Shown: in pieces, positions 8,643 to 17,680 of the stretch
Layout of the letters: each line of letters starts with the position of its first letter
How positions within the stretch are numbered: position 1 is the stretch's first letter
NCBI RefSeq assembly: GCF_007556605.1
Contig: NZ_VJND01000009.1
Location: 49,147-113,146, forward strand
Source of the DNA: Tepidimonas sediminis
GTDB lineage: Bacteria > Pseudomonadota > Gammaproteobacteria > Burkholderiales > Burkholderiaceae_C
Length of the DNA: 64,000 nt
Direction: 5' to 3'
Notes under the pieces: model-generated
What the model was told of the DNA's origin: nothing
The model's input: only the letters and a program-made list of their open reading frames with translations
The model's database searches: none
Translations under genes and position numbers: made by a program

Positions 8643-11021
8643 ATGGCCGAGTCCGTCCCGTCCTCCACGTCCACGCTGCCGCCCGGTGCCGGCACGCCGG
8701 GGGCGGGCCACCGCGGGCTGCTGGAGGTGCACGACGACTTCCGCGTGCTCGACGACCCGCTGGAGCAGCGCGACTTCACCGAGGTGCGCGAGGAGGGCGG
8801 CCGCACCGTTTGCGAATCCACGCTGGTCGTGCAGGGCATGTACTGCGCGGCCTGCGCCGACACGGTGGAGGCGGCGCTGGCCGGCCACGGTGGCGTGCTG
8901 GAGGCGCAGGTGCACGCCGCCACGCGGCGCCTGACGCTGCGCTGGGATCCGGCGCGCACGCGCCTGTCGGAGCTGGCGGAGGCGGTCGGCCGGGTCGGCT
9001 ACCGGCTGCTGCCGATGCAGCAGGCCTTTGCGGTCAGCGAGCGCACGCGCGAGACGCGCCGTGCGCTGTGGCGGCTGTTCGTCGCGGGCTTCTGCATGAT
9101 GCAGGTGATGATGTACACGTGGCCCGAGTACGTCACCGAGCCGGGCCAGGTCCCGCCTGACCTGCTGCAGCTGCTGCGCTGGGCGTCGTGGGTACTGAGC
9201 CTGCCGGTGCTGCTCTTTGCCAGCGGGCCGTTCTTCGGCAGCGCCTGGCGCGACCTGCGCCAGGGCCGCATCGGCATGGACGTGCCGGTGTCGCTGGGCA
9301 TCCTGATCACCTTCGTCGTCAGCACGCTGGCCACCTTCGACCCCACCGGGCCGTGGGGGCACGACATCTGGTACGACTCGCTGACGATGTTCGTGTTCTT
9401 CCTGCTCGGCGGGCGCTACCTGGAGCACAAGCTGCGCGACCGCACCGCCGGCGCGCTGGACGCGCTGATGAACCGCCTGCCGGAGGTGGTGCAGCGCGAG
9501 CGCCCCGATGGCACGTTGGAGGCGGTCTCGCTCAAGCGCCTGCAGGCCGGCGACGTGGTGCACGTGCAGGCGGGGCAGGCGTTTCCGGGCGACGGCGAGG
9601 TGCTGTCCGAGGCCGCCACGGTGGACGAGGCGCTGCTGACCGGCGAGTCGCACCCGGTGACGCGCCGCCGCGGCGAGGCGGTGGTGGCCGGCAGCCACAA
9701 CCTCGGCGGCACGGTGCGCGTGCGGCTGCAGCGCGTGGGGCGCGAGACGCGCTTCGCGCAGATCGTGGCGCTGATGGAGCAGGCCAGCACCGACAAGCCG
9801 CGCCTGGCGCGGCTGGCCGACCGCATCGCCGCGCCGTTCCTGGTGGCGGTGCTGCTGGCGGCAGGGCTGGCCGGGCTGTACTGGTGGCAGTTCGACCCCA
9901 GCCGCGCGCTGGCGGTGGCGGTGGCGGTGCTGATCGTCACCTGCCCGTGCGCGCTGTCACTGGCCACGCCGGCGGCGATGCTGGCCGCGGCCGGCGGTCT
10001 GGCCCGGCGCGGCATCCTGACGCGGCGGCTGCAGGCGTTCGAGGCGCTGGCGGCGGTGGACACCGTCGTCTTCGACAAGACCGGCACGCTGACGCAGGAC
10101 CGCGTGGTGGTGCGCGACGTGCTGACCCGCCCCGGCGTGACGCGCGCGCAGGCGCTGGCGGCGGCGTGGCCGCTGGCGCGCGCCTCGCTGCACCCGGTGT
10201 CGCGCGCGCTGGTGGCCGCCGCCGGCGCGGAGGCCGACGCCCCGGCATGGGAGGTGCGCGAGACCCCCGGCCGGGGCCTGACCGCGCAGGGGCCCGACGG
10301 CCGGACCTGGCGGCTGGGCTCGGCGGCGCACTGCGGGCTGGACGAGGCGGCGCTCATCGCCGCCGGCCGCGCGCCGGCCGACGTGCCGTGCGCATATCTT
10401 TGCGACGAACAGGGGTGGCTGGCCACCTTCGTGCTCGACGAGGGCGTGCGCCCCGAGGCGCGCGAGGCCATCGAGCGGCTGCGCGCGCTCGGGCTGGAAG
10501 TGCGGCTGCTGTCGGGCGACCGGCTCGGCGCCGCGCAGCGCGTCGCCCGTCCGCTCGGCATCGAGCACGTGGTGGCCGGCGCCAGCCCCGAGGACAAGCT
10601 TGCCACGCTGCACCGCTGGCAGGCCGAGGGGCGGCGCGTGGCGATGGTCGGCGACGGCCTCAACGACGGGCCGGTGCTGGCCGCGGCGGACGTGTCGTTT
10701 GCGCTCGGCCACGGCGCGCCCCTGACGCAGACGCGCGCCGACCTCGTGGTCCAGAGCGGGCGCCTGACCGACATCGTGCGCACGGTGGAGCTGGCGCGCG
10801 CCACGCTGCGCGTCGTGCGCCAGAACCTGGCCTGGGCGGCCGGCTACAACGCGCTGGCGGTGCCGCTGGCGGTGGCCGGCTTCATGCCGCCGTGGGCGGC
10901 GGGGCTGGGCATGGCGGCCAGCTCGCTGCTGGTCATCGGCAACGCGCTGCGGCTTGGCCGCGCCGGCACGGTCGCCACCCTCCCGGCGTCGGCCGCCGCC
11001 TCCGCCCCCGCCCCGGCCTGA
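8643..11021 (+). CDS. ccoI: copper-translocating P-type ATPase for cbb3 oxidase assembly (CcoI/FixI)
   Basis: A 792-residue P1B-type ATPase that supplies copper for the binuclear centre of cbb3 oxidase. It has an N-terminal extension, then one heavy-metal-associated domain with GMYCAAC (residues 65-71), about eight membrane helices, the translocation motif CPC (434-436), the phosphorylation motif DKTGTLT (Asp478) and the hinge GDGLNDGPVL. It is the first gene of a block followed 32 bases later by ccoS, the classical ccoI-ccoS order. This context separates it from general copper-efflux ATPases. Confidence 0.93.
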   Translation: MAESVPSSTSTLPPGAGTPGAGHRGLLEVHDDFRVLDDPLEQRDFTEVREEGGRTVCESTLVVQGMYCAACADTVEAALAGHGGVLEAQVHAATRRLTLRWDPARTRLSELAEAVGRVGYRLLPMQQAFAVSERTRETRRALWRLFVAGFCMMQVMMYTWPEYVTEPGQVPPDLLQLLRWASWVLSLPVLLFASGPFFGSAWRDLRQGRIGMDVPVSLGILITFVVSTLATFDPTGPWGHDIWYDSLTMFVFFLLGGRYLEHKLRDRTAGALDALMNRLPEVVQRERPDGTLEAVSLKRLQAGDVVHVQAGQAFPGDGEVLSEAATVDEALLTGESHPVTRRRGEAVVAGSHNLGGTVRVRLQRVGRETRFAQIVALMEQASTDKPRLARLADRIAAPFLVAVLLAAGLAGLYWWQFDPSRALAVAVAVLIVTCPCALSLATPAAMLAAAGGLARRGILTRRLQAFEALAAVDTVVFDKTGTLTQDRVVVRDVLTRPGVTRAQALAAAWPLARASLHPVSRALVAAAGAEADAPAWEVRETPGRGLTAQGPDGRTWRLGSAAHCGLDEAALIAAGRAPADVPCAYLCDEQGWLATFVLDEGVRPEAREAIERLRALGLEVRLLSGDRLGAAQRVARPLGIEHVVAGASPEDKLATLHRWQAEGRRVAMVGDGLNDGPVLAAADVSFALGHGAPLTQTRADLVVQSGRLTDIVRTVELARATLRVVRQNLAWAAGYNALAVPLAVAGFMPPWAAGLGMAASSLLVIGNALRLGRAGTVATLPASAAASAPAPA

Positions 11022-11053
11022 GACGGTCGCCCCTGCCCCTGGAGAGACGAGCG

Positions 11054-11191
11054 ATGGAGATCCTCTACCTGCTGATTCCGTTGTCGGTGGTGCTGGTGCT
11101 GCTGATCATCGGCCTGTTCTGGTGGGCGCTGCACTCGGGCCAGTTCGACAACATCGAGCGCGAGGGCGAGCGCATCCTGCGGCAGGACTGA
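11054..11191 (+). CDS. ccoS: cbb3 oxidase maturation protein CcoS
   Basis: A 45-residue protein made of one membrane helix (LYLLIPLSVVLVLLIIGLFWW) followed by a short polar tail containing SGQFDNIEREGERIL. The helix plus the (S)GQFD-(D/N)-(L/I)-E tail is diagnostic of CcoS, which is needed for cofactor insertion into cbb3 oxidase. GGAGAG lies before the ATG. It sits directly between ccoI and ccoN. Confidence 0.9.
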   Translation: MEILYLLIPLSVVLVLLIIGLFWWALHSGQFDNIEREGERILRQD

Positions 11192-11229
11192 CCGCGCCGG
11201 CCTGCCTGCGGGTTTCCCCGGGGACGGGG

Positions 11230-11243
11230 TTGACATACATCAA
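11230..11243. promoter_or_regulatory. Fnr/Anr box of the ccoNOQP operon
   Basis: TTGACATACATCAA matches the Fnr consensus. The centre at 11236.5 places a class II transcription start near 11278, and CATACT (11266-11271) is exactly where the -10 should be. ccoN begins 29 bases after that start, with an AGGAG Shine-Dalgarno sequence in between. Confidence 0.88.
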
Positions 11244-11306
11244 GGGTGGCGCAGGGGGCATTCGCCATACTGCGCAGCTGGGTGAGTTCACAACAGGAGT
11301 GTCTCT

Positions 11307-12743
11307 ATGTCTGCAACCACGGCGGCCCCCGCTACGGGGGTCTACAACGACAAGGTCGTGAGGCAGTTCGCCATCATGACCGTGGTGTGGGGCATCGTCG
11401 GCTTTCTGGTCGGCGTCGTCATTGCCGCACAACTGGCGTGGCCGGAGCTCAACTTCGGCATCGAGTACCTGACCTACAGCCGGCTGCGTCCGCTGCACAC
11501 CAACGCGGTGATCTTCGCCTTCGGCGGCTCGGCGCTGTTCGCCACCGCCTACTACGTGGTGCAGCGCACCTGCCAGACCACCCTGTTCGCCCCGGCGCTG
11601 GCCTCGTTCACGTTCTGGGGCTGGCAGGCCATCATCGTGCTGGCGGCCGTCACGCTGCCGCTGGGCATCACCAGCGGCAAGGAGTACGCCGAGCTCGAGT
11701 GGCCGATCGACCTGCTCATCGCCGTGGTGTGGGTGGCCTTCGCGATCGTCTTCTTCGGTACGGTGGGCACCCGCAAGGTCAAGCACATCTACGTGGCCAA
11801 CTGGTTCTACGGCGCCTTCATCATCGCCGTGGCGCTGCTGCACATCGTCAACAGCGCGGCCATCCCCGTCAGCTTCTGGAAGTCGTACTCGGCCTACGCC
11901 GGCGTGCAGGACGCCATGGTGCAGTGGTGGTACGGCCACAACGCGGTGGGCTTCTTCCTGACCGCGGGCTTCCTCGGCATGATGTACTACTTCATCCCGA
12001 AGCAGGCCGAGCGCCCGGTGTACTCCTACCGGCTGTCGATCGTGCACTTCTGGGCGCTGATCTTCACCTACATGTGGGCGGGTCCGCACCACCTGCACTA
12101 CACCGCGCTGCCGGACTGGGCGCAGTCGCTCGGCATGGTGTTCTCGCTGATCCTGCTGGCGCCGAGCTGGGGCGGCATGATCAACGGCATCATGACGCTG
12201 TCGGGCGCCTGGCACAAGCTGCGTGACGACCCGATCCTGCGCTTCCTGATCGTGTCGCTGTCGTTCTACGGCATGTCGACCTTCGAAGGGCCGATGATGT
12301 CGATCAAGACCGTCAACGCGCTGAGCCACTACACCGACTGGACCATCGGCCACGTGCACTCCGGCGCGCTGGGCTGGGTCGGCCTGGTGACGATGGGCTC
12401 GATGTACTACCTGATCCCGCGCCTGTTCGGCCAGAAGCAGATGTACAGCGTCAAGGCCATCGAGCTGCACTTCTGGATCTCGACCATCGGCATCGTGCTC
12501 TACATCGCCGCCATGTGGATCGCCGGCGTGATGCAGGGCCTGATGTGGCGTGCGGTCAACCCGGACGGCTCGCTCACCTACACCTTCGTCGAGTCGGTCA
12601 AGGCCACCTTCCCGTTCTACGTGATCCGTCTGCTCGGGGGCGTGCTGTACCTGGCCGGCATGTTCGTGATGGCCTGGAACGTCTGGAAGACCGCCCAGCA
12701 GGGCAAGGCCCAGCCGGTGGCCATCCCCGCGCCCGCGCACTGA
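11307..12743 (+). CDS. ccoN: cytochrome c oxidase cbb3-type, subunit I
   Basis: The 478-residue catalytic subunit, with about twelve membrane helices, carries the low-spin haem and the haem-copper centre that reduces oxygen. Characteristic segments include [14 protein letters not shown] near the N-terminus, [18 protein letters not shown], and [16 protein letters not shown] [17 protein letters not shown], which contains the copper-binding histidines. Later, [16 protein letters not shown] holds the haem-ligand histidines. It heads the ccoNOQP operon and has an Fnr-type promoter. Confidence 0.97.
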   Translation: MSATTAAPATGVYNDKVVRQFAIMTVVWGIVGFLVGVVIAAQLAWPELNFGIEYLTYSRLRPLHTNAVIFAFGGSALFATAYYVVQRTCQTTLFAPALASFTFWGWQAIIVLAAVTLPLGITSGKEYAELEWPIDLLIAVVWVAFAIVFFGTVGTRKVKHIYVANWFYGAFIIAVALLHIVNSAAIPVSFWKSYSAYAGVQDAMVQWWYGHNAVGFFLTAGFLGMMYYFIPKQAERPVYSYRLSIVHFWALIFTYMWAGPHHLHYTALPDWAQSLGMVFSLILLAPSWGGMINGIMTLSGAWHKLRDDPILRFLIVSLSFYGMSTFEGPMMSIKTVNALSHYTDWTIGHVHSGALGWVGLVTMGSMYYLIPRLFGQKQMYSVKAIELHFWISTIGIVLYIAAMWIAGVMQGLMWRAVNPDGSLTYTFVESVKATFPFYVIRLLGGVLYLAGMFVMAWNVWKTAQQGKAQPVAIPAPAH

Positions 12744-12764
12744 CACCGCAAGGGAGACCCTGAC

Positions 12765-13463
12765 ATGGCACAACACGACCACAAGCCCAGCGGTCACGAG
12801 CGCATCGAGACCAACAACTTCCTGATGATCGTCCTCATCACCCTGGTGGTGGCGGTGGGCGGTCTGGTGGAGATCGTGCCGCTGTTCTTCCAGCACTCCA
12901 CGACCAAGCCGATCGAGGGCGTCAAGCCCTACCCGGCGCTGCAGCTGGCCGGCCGCGACATCTACATCCGCGAGGGCTGCTACGTCTGCCACTCGCAGAT
13001 GGTGCGGCCGTTCCATGCCGAGACGCTGCGCTACGGCCCGTACTCGGTGGCCGGCGAGTTCGTCTACGACCATCCGTTCCAGTGGGGCTCCAAGCGCACC
13101 GGCCCGGATCTGGCGCGCGTCGGTGGCCGCTACTCGGACGAGTGGCACCGCATCCACCTGATCAACCCGCGCGACCTGGTGCCGGAGTCCAACATGCCGG
13201 CCTACCCGTGGCTGGAGCGCCGCCAGGTGGACGCCGACGCCCTGCCGGCCAAGATGCGCGCGCTGCGCAAGGTCGGCGTGCCGTACACCGACGAGGAAAT
13301 CGCCAAGGCGGCCGACGAGGTGCGCGGCAAGACCGAGATGGAGGCGCTGATCGCCTACCTGCAGGGGCTGGGCACCGCCCGTTCGTGGGACAAGCTGGCG
13401 CAGCCGCCGGCCAAGACCGCGCAGTCCGACGCCACCCAGCCGGCCCCCAGCGCCGCCCAATAA
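12765..13463 (+). CDS. ccoO: cytochrome c oxidase cbb3-type, subunit II
   Basis: A 232-residue monohaem cytochrome c with an N-terminal membrane anchor (residues about 19-42) and the haem motif CYVCH at 72-76. Downstream are [21 protein letters not shown] and SNMPAYPWL, the latter with the methionine ligand candidate; all are standard for CcoO. It relays electrons from CcoP to the CcoN active site. It begins 21 bases after ccoN with a GGGAGA ribosome-binding site. The C-terminal tail is rich in Ala, Pro and Gln. Confidence 0.96.
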   Translation: MAQHDHKPSGHERIETNNFLMIVLITLVVAVGGLVEIVPLFFQHSTTKPIEGVKPYPALQLAGRDIYIREGCYVCHSQMVRPFHAETLRYGPYSVAGEFVYDHPFQWGSKRTGPDLARVGGRYSDEWHRIHLINPRDLVPESNMPAYPWLERRQVDADALPAKMRALRKVGVPYTDEEIAKAADEVRGKTEMEALIAYLQGLGTARSWDKLAQPPAKTAQSDATQPAPSAAQ

Positions 13464-13490
13464 GCCGAGGCATCGAGGGGGACCATCGCC

Positions 13491-13628
13491 ATGGACGTCA
13501 ACGACCTGCGCATCATCGTCACCGTGCTGAGCCTGATCACGTTCGTCGGCATCTGGGCTTGGGCGTGGTCGCGCAAGAACAAGCAGCGCTTCGACGAGGC
13601 GGCCAAGCTGCCGTTCCAGAGCGACTGA
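13491..13628 (+). CDS. ccoQ: cbb3 oxidase subunit CcoQ
   Basis: A 45-residue single-helix membrane protein (LRIIVTVLSLITFVGIWAWAW) with a basic segment SRKNKQRFDEAA after the helix. This is typical of CcoQ/FixQ, a small stabilising subunit of the complex. It lies between ccoO and ccoP with an AGGGGGA ribosome-binding site. Confidence 0.9.
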   Translation: MDVNDLRIIVTVLSLITFVGIWAWAWSRKNKQRFDEAAKLPFQSD

Positions 13629-13650
13629 GGCCCCCGACCGGAGAACCATC

Positions 13651-14556
13651 ATGAGCGACTTCACGAGCGACTTCTGGCACCTGTACGTCGGCGGCATCAC
13701 GCTGCTGAGCATCCTGGCGTGCGCGTTCTTCCTCTGGGCCAGCGGCAAGACGCGCGTCATGCCCGCGGCCGACAACACGACCGGCCACGTCTGGGACGGC
13801 GACCTGCGCGAGATGAACAACCCGCTGCCGCGCTGGTGGGTCTACCTGTTCATCATCACCGTCGTCTTCGCGCTGGCCTACGGCGCGCTGTACCCGATGT
13901 TCGGCAAGATGGGCGGGGCGCTGAACTGGACCTCGCACGACCAGTGGGCGCGCGAGCGCGAGCGGGCGCTGGCGGCGGTGGAGCCGCTGTACGCGAAGTT
14001 CCGCGGCACCGATCCGAAGGAGCTGGCCAAGGACGCCAACGCGATGGCGGTGGGCGAGCGTCTCTACATGAACTACTGCGCGCAATGCCACGGCTCCGAC
14101 GCGCGCGGCAGCAAGTCCTTCCCCAACCTGACCGACAACGACTGGCTGGGCGGTGACGGCAGCCCCGACTACATCAAGACCGTCATCACGCAGGGCCGCG
14201 TCGGCGTGATGCCGCCGATGGCCGAGGCGGTCGGCGGGCCGGAGGACGTGCGCAACCTCGCGCACTACGTGCTGAGCCTGTCGGGCAGCCCGCACGATGC
14301 GGTGCGTGCCGCCCTGGGCCAGGCCAAGTGGGGCGCGTGCGCCGCCTGCCACGGCCCGGACGGCAAGGGCATGCACGCCACCGGCGCGCCCAACCTGACC
14401 GACCAGATCTGGCTGCACGGTTGGGGCGAGGAGGCCATCGTGCGTGCGATCAACCAGGGCTTCAACAACGTCATGCCGGCGCAGAACGCGCTGCTGACCG
14501 AAGACCAGATCCACGTGCTGACCGGCTACGTCTGGAAGCTGTCCAACGCCCAGTGA
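13651..14556 (+). CDS. ccoP: cytochrome c oxidase cbb3-type, subunit III (dihaem)
   Basis: A 301-residue membrane-anchored dihaem cytochrome c. It has two N-terminal hydrophobic helices (about 10-30 and 62-82) separated by HVWDGDLREMNNPLPRWW, a hallmark of CcoP. Two cytochrome c domains follow, with CAQCH at 143-147 and CAACH at 230-234. It accepts electrons from soluble or membrane cytochromes and passes them to CcoO. A GGAGAA ribosome-binding site lies upstream, and the gene is 22 bases after ccoQ in one operon. Confidence 0.97.
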   Translation: MSDFTSDFWHLYVGGITLLSILACAFFLWASGKTRVMPAADNTTGHVWDGDLREMNNPLPRWWVYLFIITVVFALAYGALYPMFGKMGGALNWTSHDQWARERERALAAVEPLYAKFRGTDPKELAKDANAMAVGERLYMNYCAQCHGSDARGSKSFPNLTDNDWLGGDGSPDYIKTVITQGRVGVMPPMAEAVGGPEDVRNLAHYVLSLSGSPHDAVRAALGQAKWGACAACHGPDGKGMHATGAPNLTDQIWLHGWGEEAIVRAINQGFNNVMPAQNALLTEDQIHVLTGYVWKLSNAQ

Positions 14557-14646
14557 CCGCGCGCTTGCGCAACGTCAAGGCGTGAGCATACCGGCTCGGG
14601 TACGATTGCCCGAGTCGGTTTTTCCTTTTCCGGAGGCGAGACTGCG

Positions 14647-16059
14647 ATGAGCACCAGCGCCAACCCCAAGGTCGCCAGCGACGAAGAGATCGAGATCTCC
14701 CTCTACGCCGCGCGCAAGAAGATCTACCCCCGCGCCGTCACCGGGCTGTTCGCCAAGTGGCGCTGGTTCTTCGTCTGGCTGACCCAGCTGGTCTTCTACG
14801 GCCTGCCGTGGCTCACCTGGGGCCAGCGGCAGGCGGTGCTGTTCGACCTGGAAGCGCGGCGCTTCTACATCTTCGGTCTCGTCCTCTACCCGCAGGACTT
14901 CATCTACCTGACCGGCATCCTGGTGGTGTCGGCGCTGTCGCTGTTCCTGTTCACCGCCATCGCCGGGCGGCTGTGGTGCGGCTACGCCTGCCCGCAGACC
15001 GTCTACACCGAGATCTACCTGTGGCTGGAAAAGCTCTTCGAAGGCGACCGCTCGGCGCGCATGCGGCTGGACCAGGGGCCGTGGAACGCCAACAAGATCC
15101 TGCGCAAGACCGGCAAGCAGCTGGCCTGGATCGCGGTGGGGCTGTGGACCGGCTTCACGTTCGCCGGCTACTTCACGCCCATCCGTGAGCTCGGCCACGC
15201 CGTGCTCACGTGGGACCTGGGGCCGTGGCAGACGTTCTGGATCTTCTTCTACGGCTTTGCCACCTACGGCAACGCCGGCTACATGCGCGAGCAGGTCTGC
15301 AAGTACATGTGTCCGTACGCGCGCTTCCAGAGCGCGATGTTCGACAAGGACACGATGATCGTGACCTACGACGCCAGGCGCGGCGAGCCGCGCGGCGCGC
15401 GCAAGAAGTCGGCCGACCCCAAGGCGCTGGGGCTGGGCGACTGCATCGACTGCACGCTGTGCGTGCAGGTCTGCCCCACCGGCATCGACATCCGCAACGG
15501 CCTGCAGTACGAGTGCATCGGCTGCGGCGCCTGCGCCGACGTCTGCGACGAGGTGATGGAGAAGATGGGCTACCCGAAGGGGCTGGTCAAGTACTCCACG
15601 CAGAACGGCATGGCCCATGGCTGGACGCGCGCGCAGATGATCCGCCGGGCGTTTCGCCCGCGCGTGCTGGTCTACAGCGCCATCCTGCTGACCATCGTCG
15701 CGGCGCTGGGCGTGAGCCTGTGGCTGCGCGTGCCGCTGAAGGTGGACGTGATCCGCGACCGCGGCGCGCTGGCGCGGCTGGTGGAGATGGGGCGCATCGA
15801 GAATGTCTACCGCATCCAGTTCATGAACGCCTCGGAGCACGAGCGCGAGCTGGCCATCACGGTGGAGGGGCTGCCCGGCATCGAGGTGGCCTCCGAGCCG
15901 AGCGTGCACCTGCTGCCCACCGAGGTGCGCTCGGTGGCGGTGCGGGTGCAGGTGCCGCCGGGACAGCCCAGCGGCACGCACCCGATCACGTTCCGCTTCC
16001 GCACCGCCGACGGCGCCATCGACGTGCGCGAGAAGACGACCTTCCTGGTGCCGCGCTGA
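14647..16059 (+). CDS. ccoG: cbb3 oxidase accessory polyferredoxin CcoG (FixG/RdxA)
   Basis: A 470-residue membrane protein with about five helices, a conserved RLWCGYACPQTVYTEIY segment and a dicluster ferredoxin domain. The cysteines are at 266, 269, 272, 276 and 290, 293, 296, 300, enough for two [4Fe-4S] clusters. CcoG reduces Cu(II) so that copper can be used in oxidase assembly. An immunoglobulin-like C-terminal domain follows the last helix. It has its own leader with GGAGGCGAG before the ATG and a TACGAT hexamer near 14601, so it may have a separate promoter 90 bases after ccoP. Confidence 0.95.
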   Translation: MSTSANPKVASDEEIEISLYAARKKIYPRAVTGLFAKWRWFFVWLTQLVFYGLPWLTWGQRQAVLFDLEARRFYIFGLVLYPQDFIYLTGILVVSALSLFLFTAIAGRLWCGYACPQTVYTEIYLWLEKLFEGDRSARMRLDQGPWNANKILRKTGKQLAWIAVGLWTGFTFAGYFTPIRELGHAVLTWDLGPWQTFWIFFYGFATYGNAGYMREQVCKYMCPYARFQSAMFDKDTMIVTYDARRGEPRGARKKSADPKALGLGDCIDCTLCVQVCPTGIDIRNGLQYECIGCGACADVCDEVMEKMGYPKGLVKYSTQNGMAHGWTRAQMIRRAFRPRVLVYSAILLTIVAALGVSLWLRVPLKVDVIRDRGALARLVEMGRIENVYRIQFMNASEHERELAITVEGLPGIEVASEPSVHLLPTEVRSVAVRVQVPPGQPSGTHPITFRFRTADGAIDVREKTTFLVPR

Positions 16060-16129
16060 GGGCGGCGCCGTCACCGTGGCGCGGTTCGGGTTGTCCCGGA
16101 CGGCGCCGATACCCGCGAGGGCATACACT

Positions 16130-16417
16130 ATGCAAACGATGAATCCCGCCGCGCCCCGCCGACCCTGGTTCCGCGAGCCCATCATGTGGCTGGTCGTGGG
16201 CGGCCCGCTGGTGGTGGTGGTGGCCTCGCTGATCACGGTCTGGATCGCGGTGCGCCACGCCGACACGGTGCTGCCGCGCGAGGCTGCGCCGGCGCGCGTG
16301 GCCGAACCGCCGGACCGTCTGGGGCCCGAGGAACGGCTGCAGGCCGAAAAGGCGCTGCTGCCCGCAGCCCAGGCGCGCAACCACGTCGTCTCGCCCACGC
16401 TGCCCAAGGGCGAATGA
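16130..16417 (+). CDS. short FixH-like protein
   Basis: A 95-residue protein with one membrane helix (LVVGGPLVVVVASLITVWIA) preceded by PWFREPIMW and followed by VRHADTVL. This N-terminal signature (P-W-(Y/F), helix, A-V-R-(H/N)-(A/H)-D) is that of FixH/CcoH, the assembly factor that helps load CcoI-derived copper. The periplasmic domain of about 100 residues usual in FixH is absent, leaving only a charged tail. The position behind ccoG supports the call. The start at 16130 has GAGG nine bases upstream; an in-frame ATG at 16139 is the alternative. Confidence 0.7.
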   Translation: MQTMNPAAPRRPWFREPIMWLVVGGPLVVVVASLITVWIAVRHADTVLPREAAPARVAEPPDRLGPEERLQAEKALLPAAQARNHVVSPTLPKGE

Positions 16418-16468
16418 CGGCGGCAGCGGCGGGTCGGGGCGCGGCACGATCACGAGAGGAGACGCACG

Positions 16469-16783
16469 ATGACCCGCACGCAACGCATCCTGTGGATCGC
16501 CTGGCCGGCGTTCCTGATGGCCGCCGTCCTCGAGATGGTGGTGTTCGCCTTCGTCGACCCGCACGAGCTGCACTGGGGTGGCGAGACGCTGGGCTGGTCG
16601 CGGCAGGCCGTCTACACGCTGGCGTTCTTCGTCTTCTGGGGGTTGACGATGGCCTCCAGCGCGCTGACGACGCTGCTGTCGAAGTCGCCGTGGGAGATCA
16701 ACCGCTGCCCGGTGCCGCCGGACCAGCGCCCGGCCGACTGCGTGCGCAACACCCCCGTCAGCGGCTGCCAGGGTTGCGGCTGA
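16469..16783 (+). CDS. unassigned two-helix membrane protein of the cco cluster
   Basis: A 104-residue protein with two predicted membrane helices (about residues 8-28 and 45-66) connected by a loop containing DPHELHWGGETLGWSRQ. The polar C-terminus carries four cysteines in NRCPVPPDQRPADC and GCQGCG. GAGGAG precedes the ATG. I do not know a named family. Its position between the FixH-like gene and fnr, in the same direction as the cco genes, suggests a role in cbb3 biogenesis, and the C-terminal cysteines could bind metal. That is inference only. Confidence 0.65.
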   Translation: MTRTQRILWIAWPAFLMAAVLEMVVFAFVDPHELHWGGETLGWSRQAVYTLAFFVFWGLTMASSALTTLLSKSPWEINRCPVPPDQRPADCVRNTPVSGCQGCG

Positions 16784-16792
16784 CGCTGCCGT

Positions 16793-17512
16793 TCAGAGCG
16801 GCTCGCCCTGGTTGACGATGGCCTGCAGGGCCTCGGGCTTGAGGATGCGCACGTAGCGCTGCCTGACTTCGATGATGCCTTCCTCCTGGAAGCGCGAGAA
16901 GGTGCGGCTGACCGTCTCCAGCTTCATGCCGAGGTAGCTGCCGATCTCCTCGCGCGTCATGCGCAGGATCATCTCCGAGCGCGAGAAGCCGCGCGCGTGC
17001 AGCCGCTGCACGAGGTTGAGCAGGAACGCCGCCAGCCGCTCCTCGGCGCGCATGCTGCCCAGCAGCAGCATCACGCCCTGATCGCGCACGATCTCACGGC
17101 TCATGATGCGGTGCACGTGGTGCTGCAGCGTGCTGAACTCGCGCGACAGCGCCTCCAGCTTGTCGAACGGCAGCACGCACACCTCGGCGTCCTCCAGCGC
17201 CACCGCCGAGCAGGAGTGCCGGTCCTGCACGATGCCGTCCAGCCCCAGGATCTCGCCGGCCATCTGGAAGCCCGTCACCTGGTCGCGCCCGTCGGCGGTG
17301 TTGACCACCGTCTTGAAGAAGCCCGAGCGCACCGCGTACAGCGACGTGAACGGATCGCCCGCCGCGAACAGCGTGCCGCCGCGGCGCACGCGCCGCCGCG
17401 TGCTGATCAGGTCGTCCAGCTGCGCCATCTCCTGGGCGTTGAGGCCGACGGGGATGCACAGCTCGCGCAGGTTGCAGCTCGAGCAGGCGACTTTGATGGC
17501 GTGCATGTCCAT
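16793..17512 (-). CDS. fnr: oxygen-responsive regulator, Fnr/Anr family
   Basis: A 239-residue Crp-superfamily regulator. It has N-terminal cysteines 10, 13 and 19 in the C-x2-C-x5-C spacing of Fnr and a fourth at 101 (RHSCSAV), so it should carry an oxygen-labile [4Fe-4S] cluster. The cyclic-nucleotide-like domain is followed by a dimer helix and a helix-turn-helix containing TREEIGSYLGMKLETVSRTFS, whose E-SR recognition residues read TTGAT half sites. It lies inside the regulon it probably controls, with Fnr boxes before ccoI/uspA, ccoN and hemN. Confidence 0.95.
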   Translation of the reverse strand: MDMHAIKVACSSCNLRELCIPVGLNAQEMAQLDDLISTRRRVRRGGTLFAAGDPFTSLYAVRSGFFKTVVNTADGRDQVTGFQMAGEILGLDGIVQDRHSCSAVALEDAEVCVLPFDKLEALSREFSTLQHHVHRIMSREIVRDQGVMLLLGSMRAEERLAAFLLNLVQRLHARGFSRSEMILRMTREEIGSYLGMKLETVSRTFSRFQEEGIIEVRQRYVRILKPEALQAIVNQGEPL

Positions 17513-17613
17513 GGGTGGGCGCTTCCCTTCCGTGGCCGGGATGATAGCAACGGCCCGTCGGCGCGGGCGGCGTTTGCCCCCACGCGCGGCGTGGCCTGCC
17601 GGGCCGGGCTTGT

Positions 17614-17627
17614 TTGACTCACGTCAA
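17614..17627. promoter_or_regulatory. Fnr/Anr box of hemN
   Basis: TTGACTCACGTCAA is a symmetrical Fnr-type site (TTGAC-N4-GTCAA). Its centre predicts transcription from about 17662, and CACAGT at 17650-17655 fits the -10. It lies in the fnr-hemN divergent region; no matching -10 is seen on the fnr side. Confidence 0.78.
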
Positions 17628-17680
17628 GGGAGGGCCGACGGCCCTGCGGCACAGTACGAGCCCCAAGGAGCTGCGCCACC

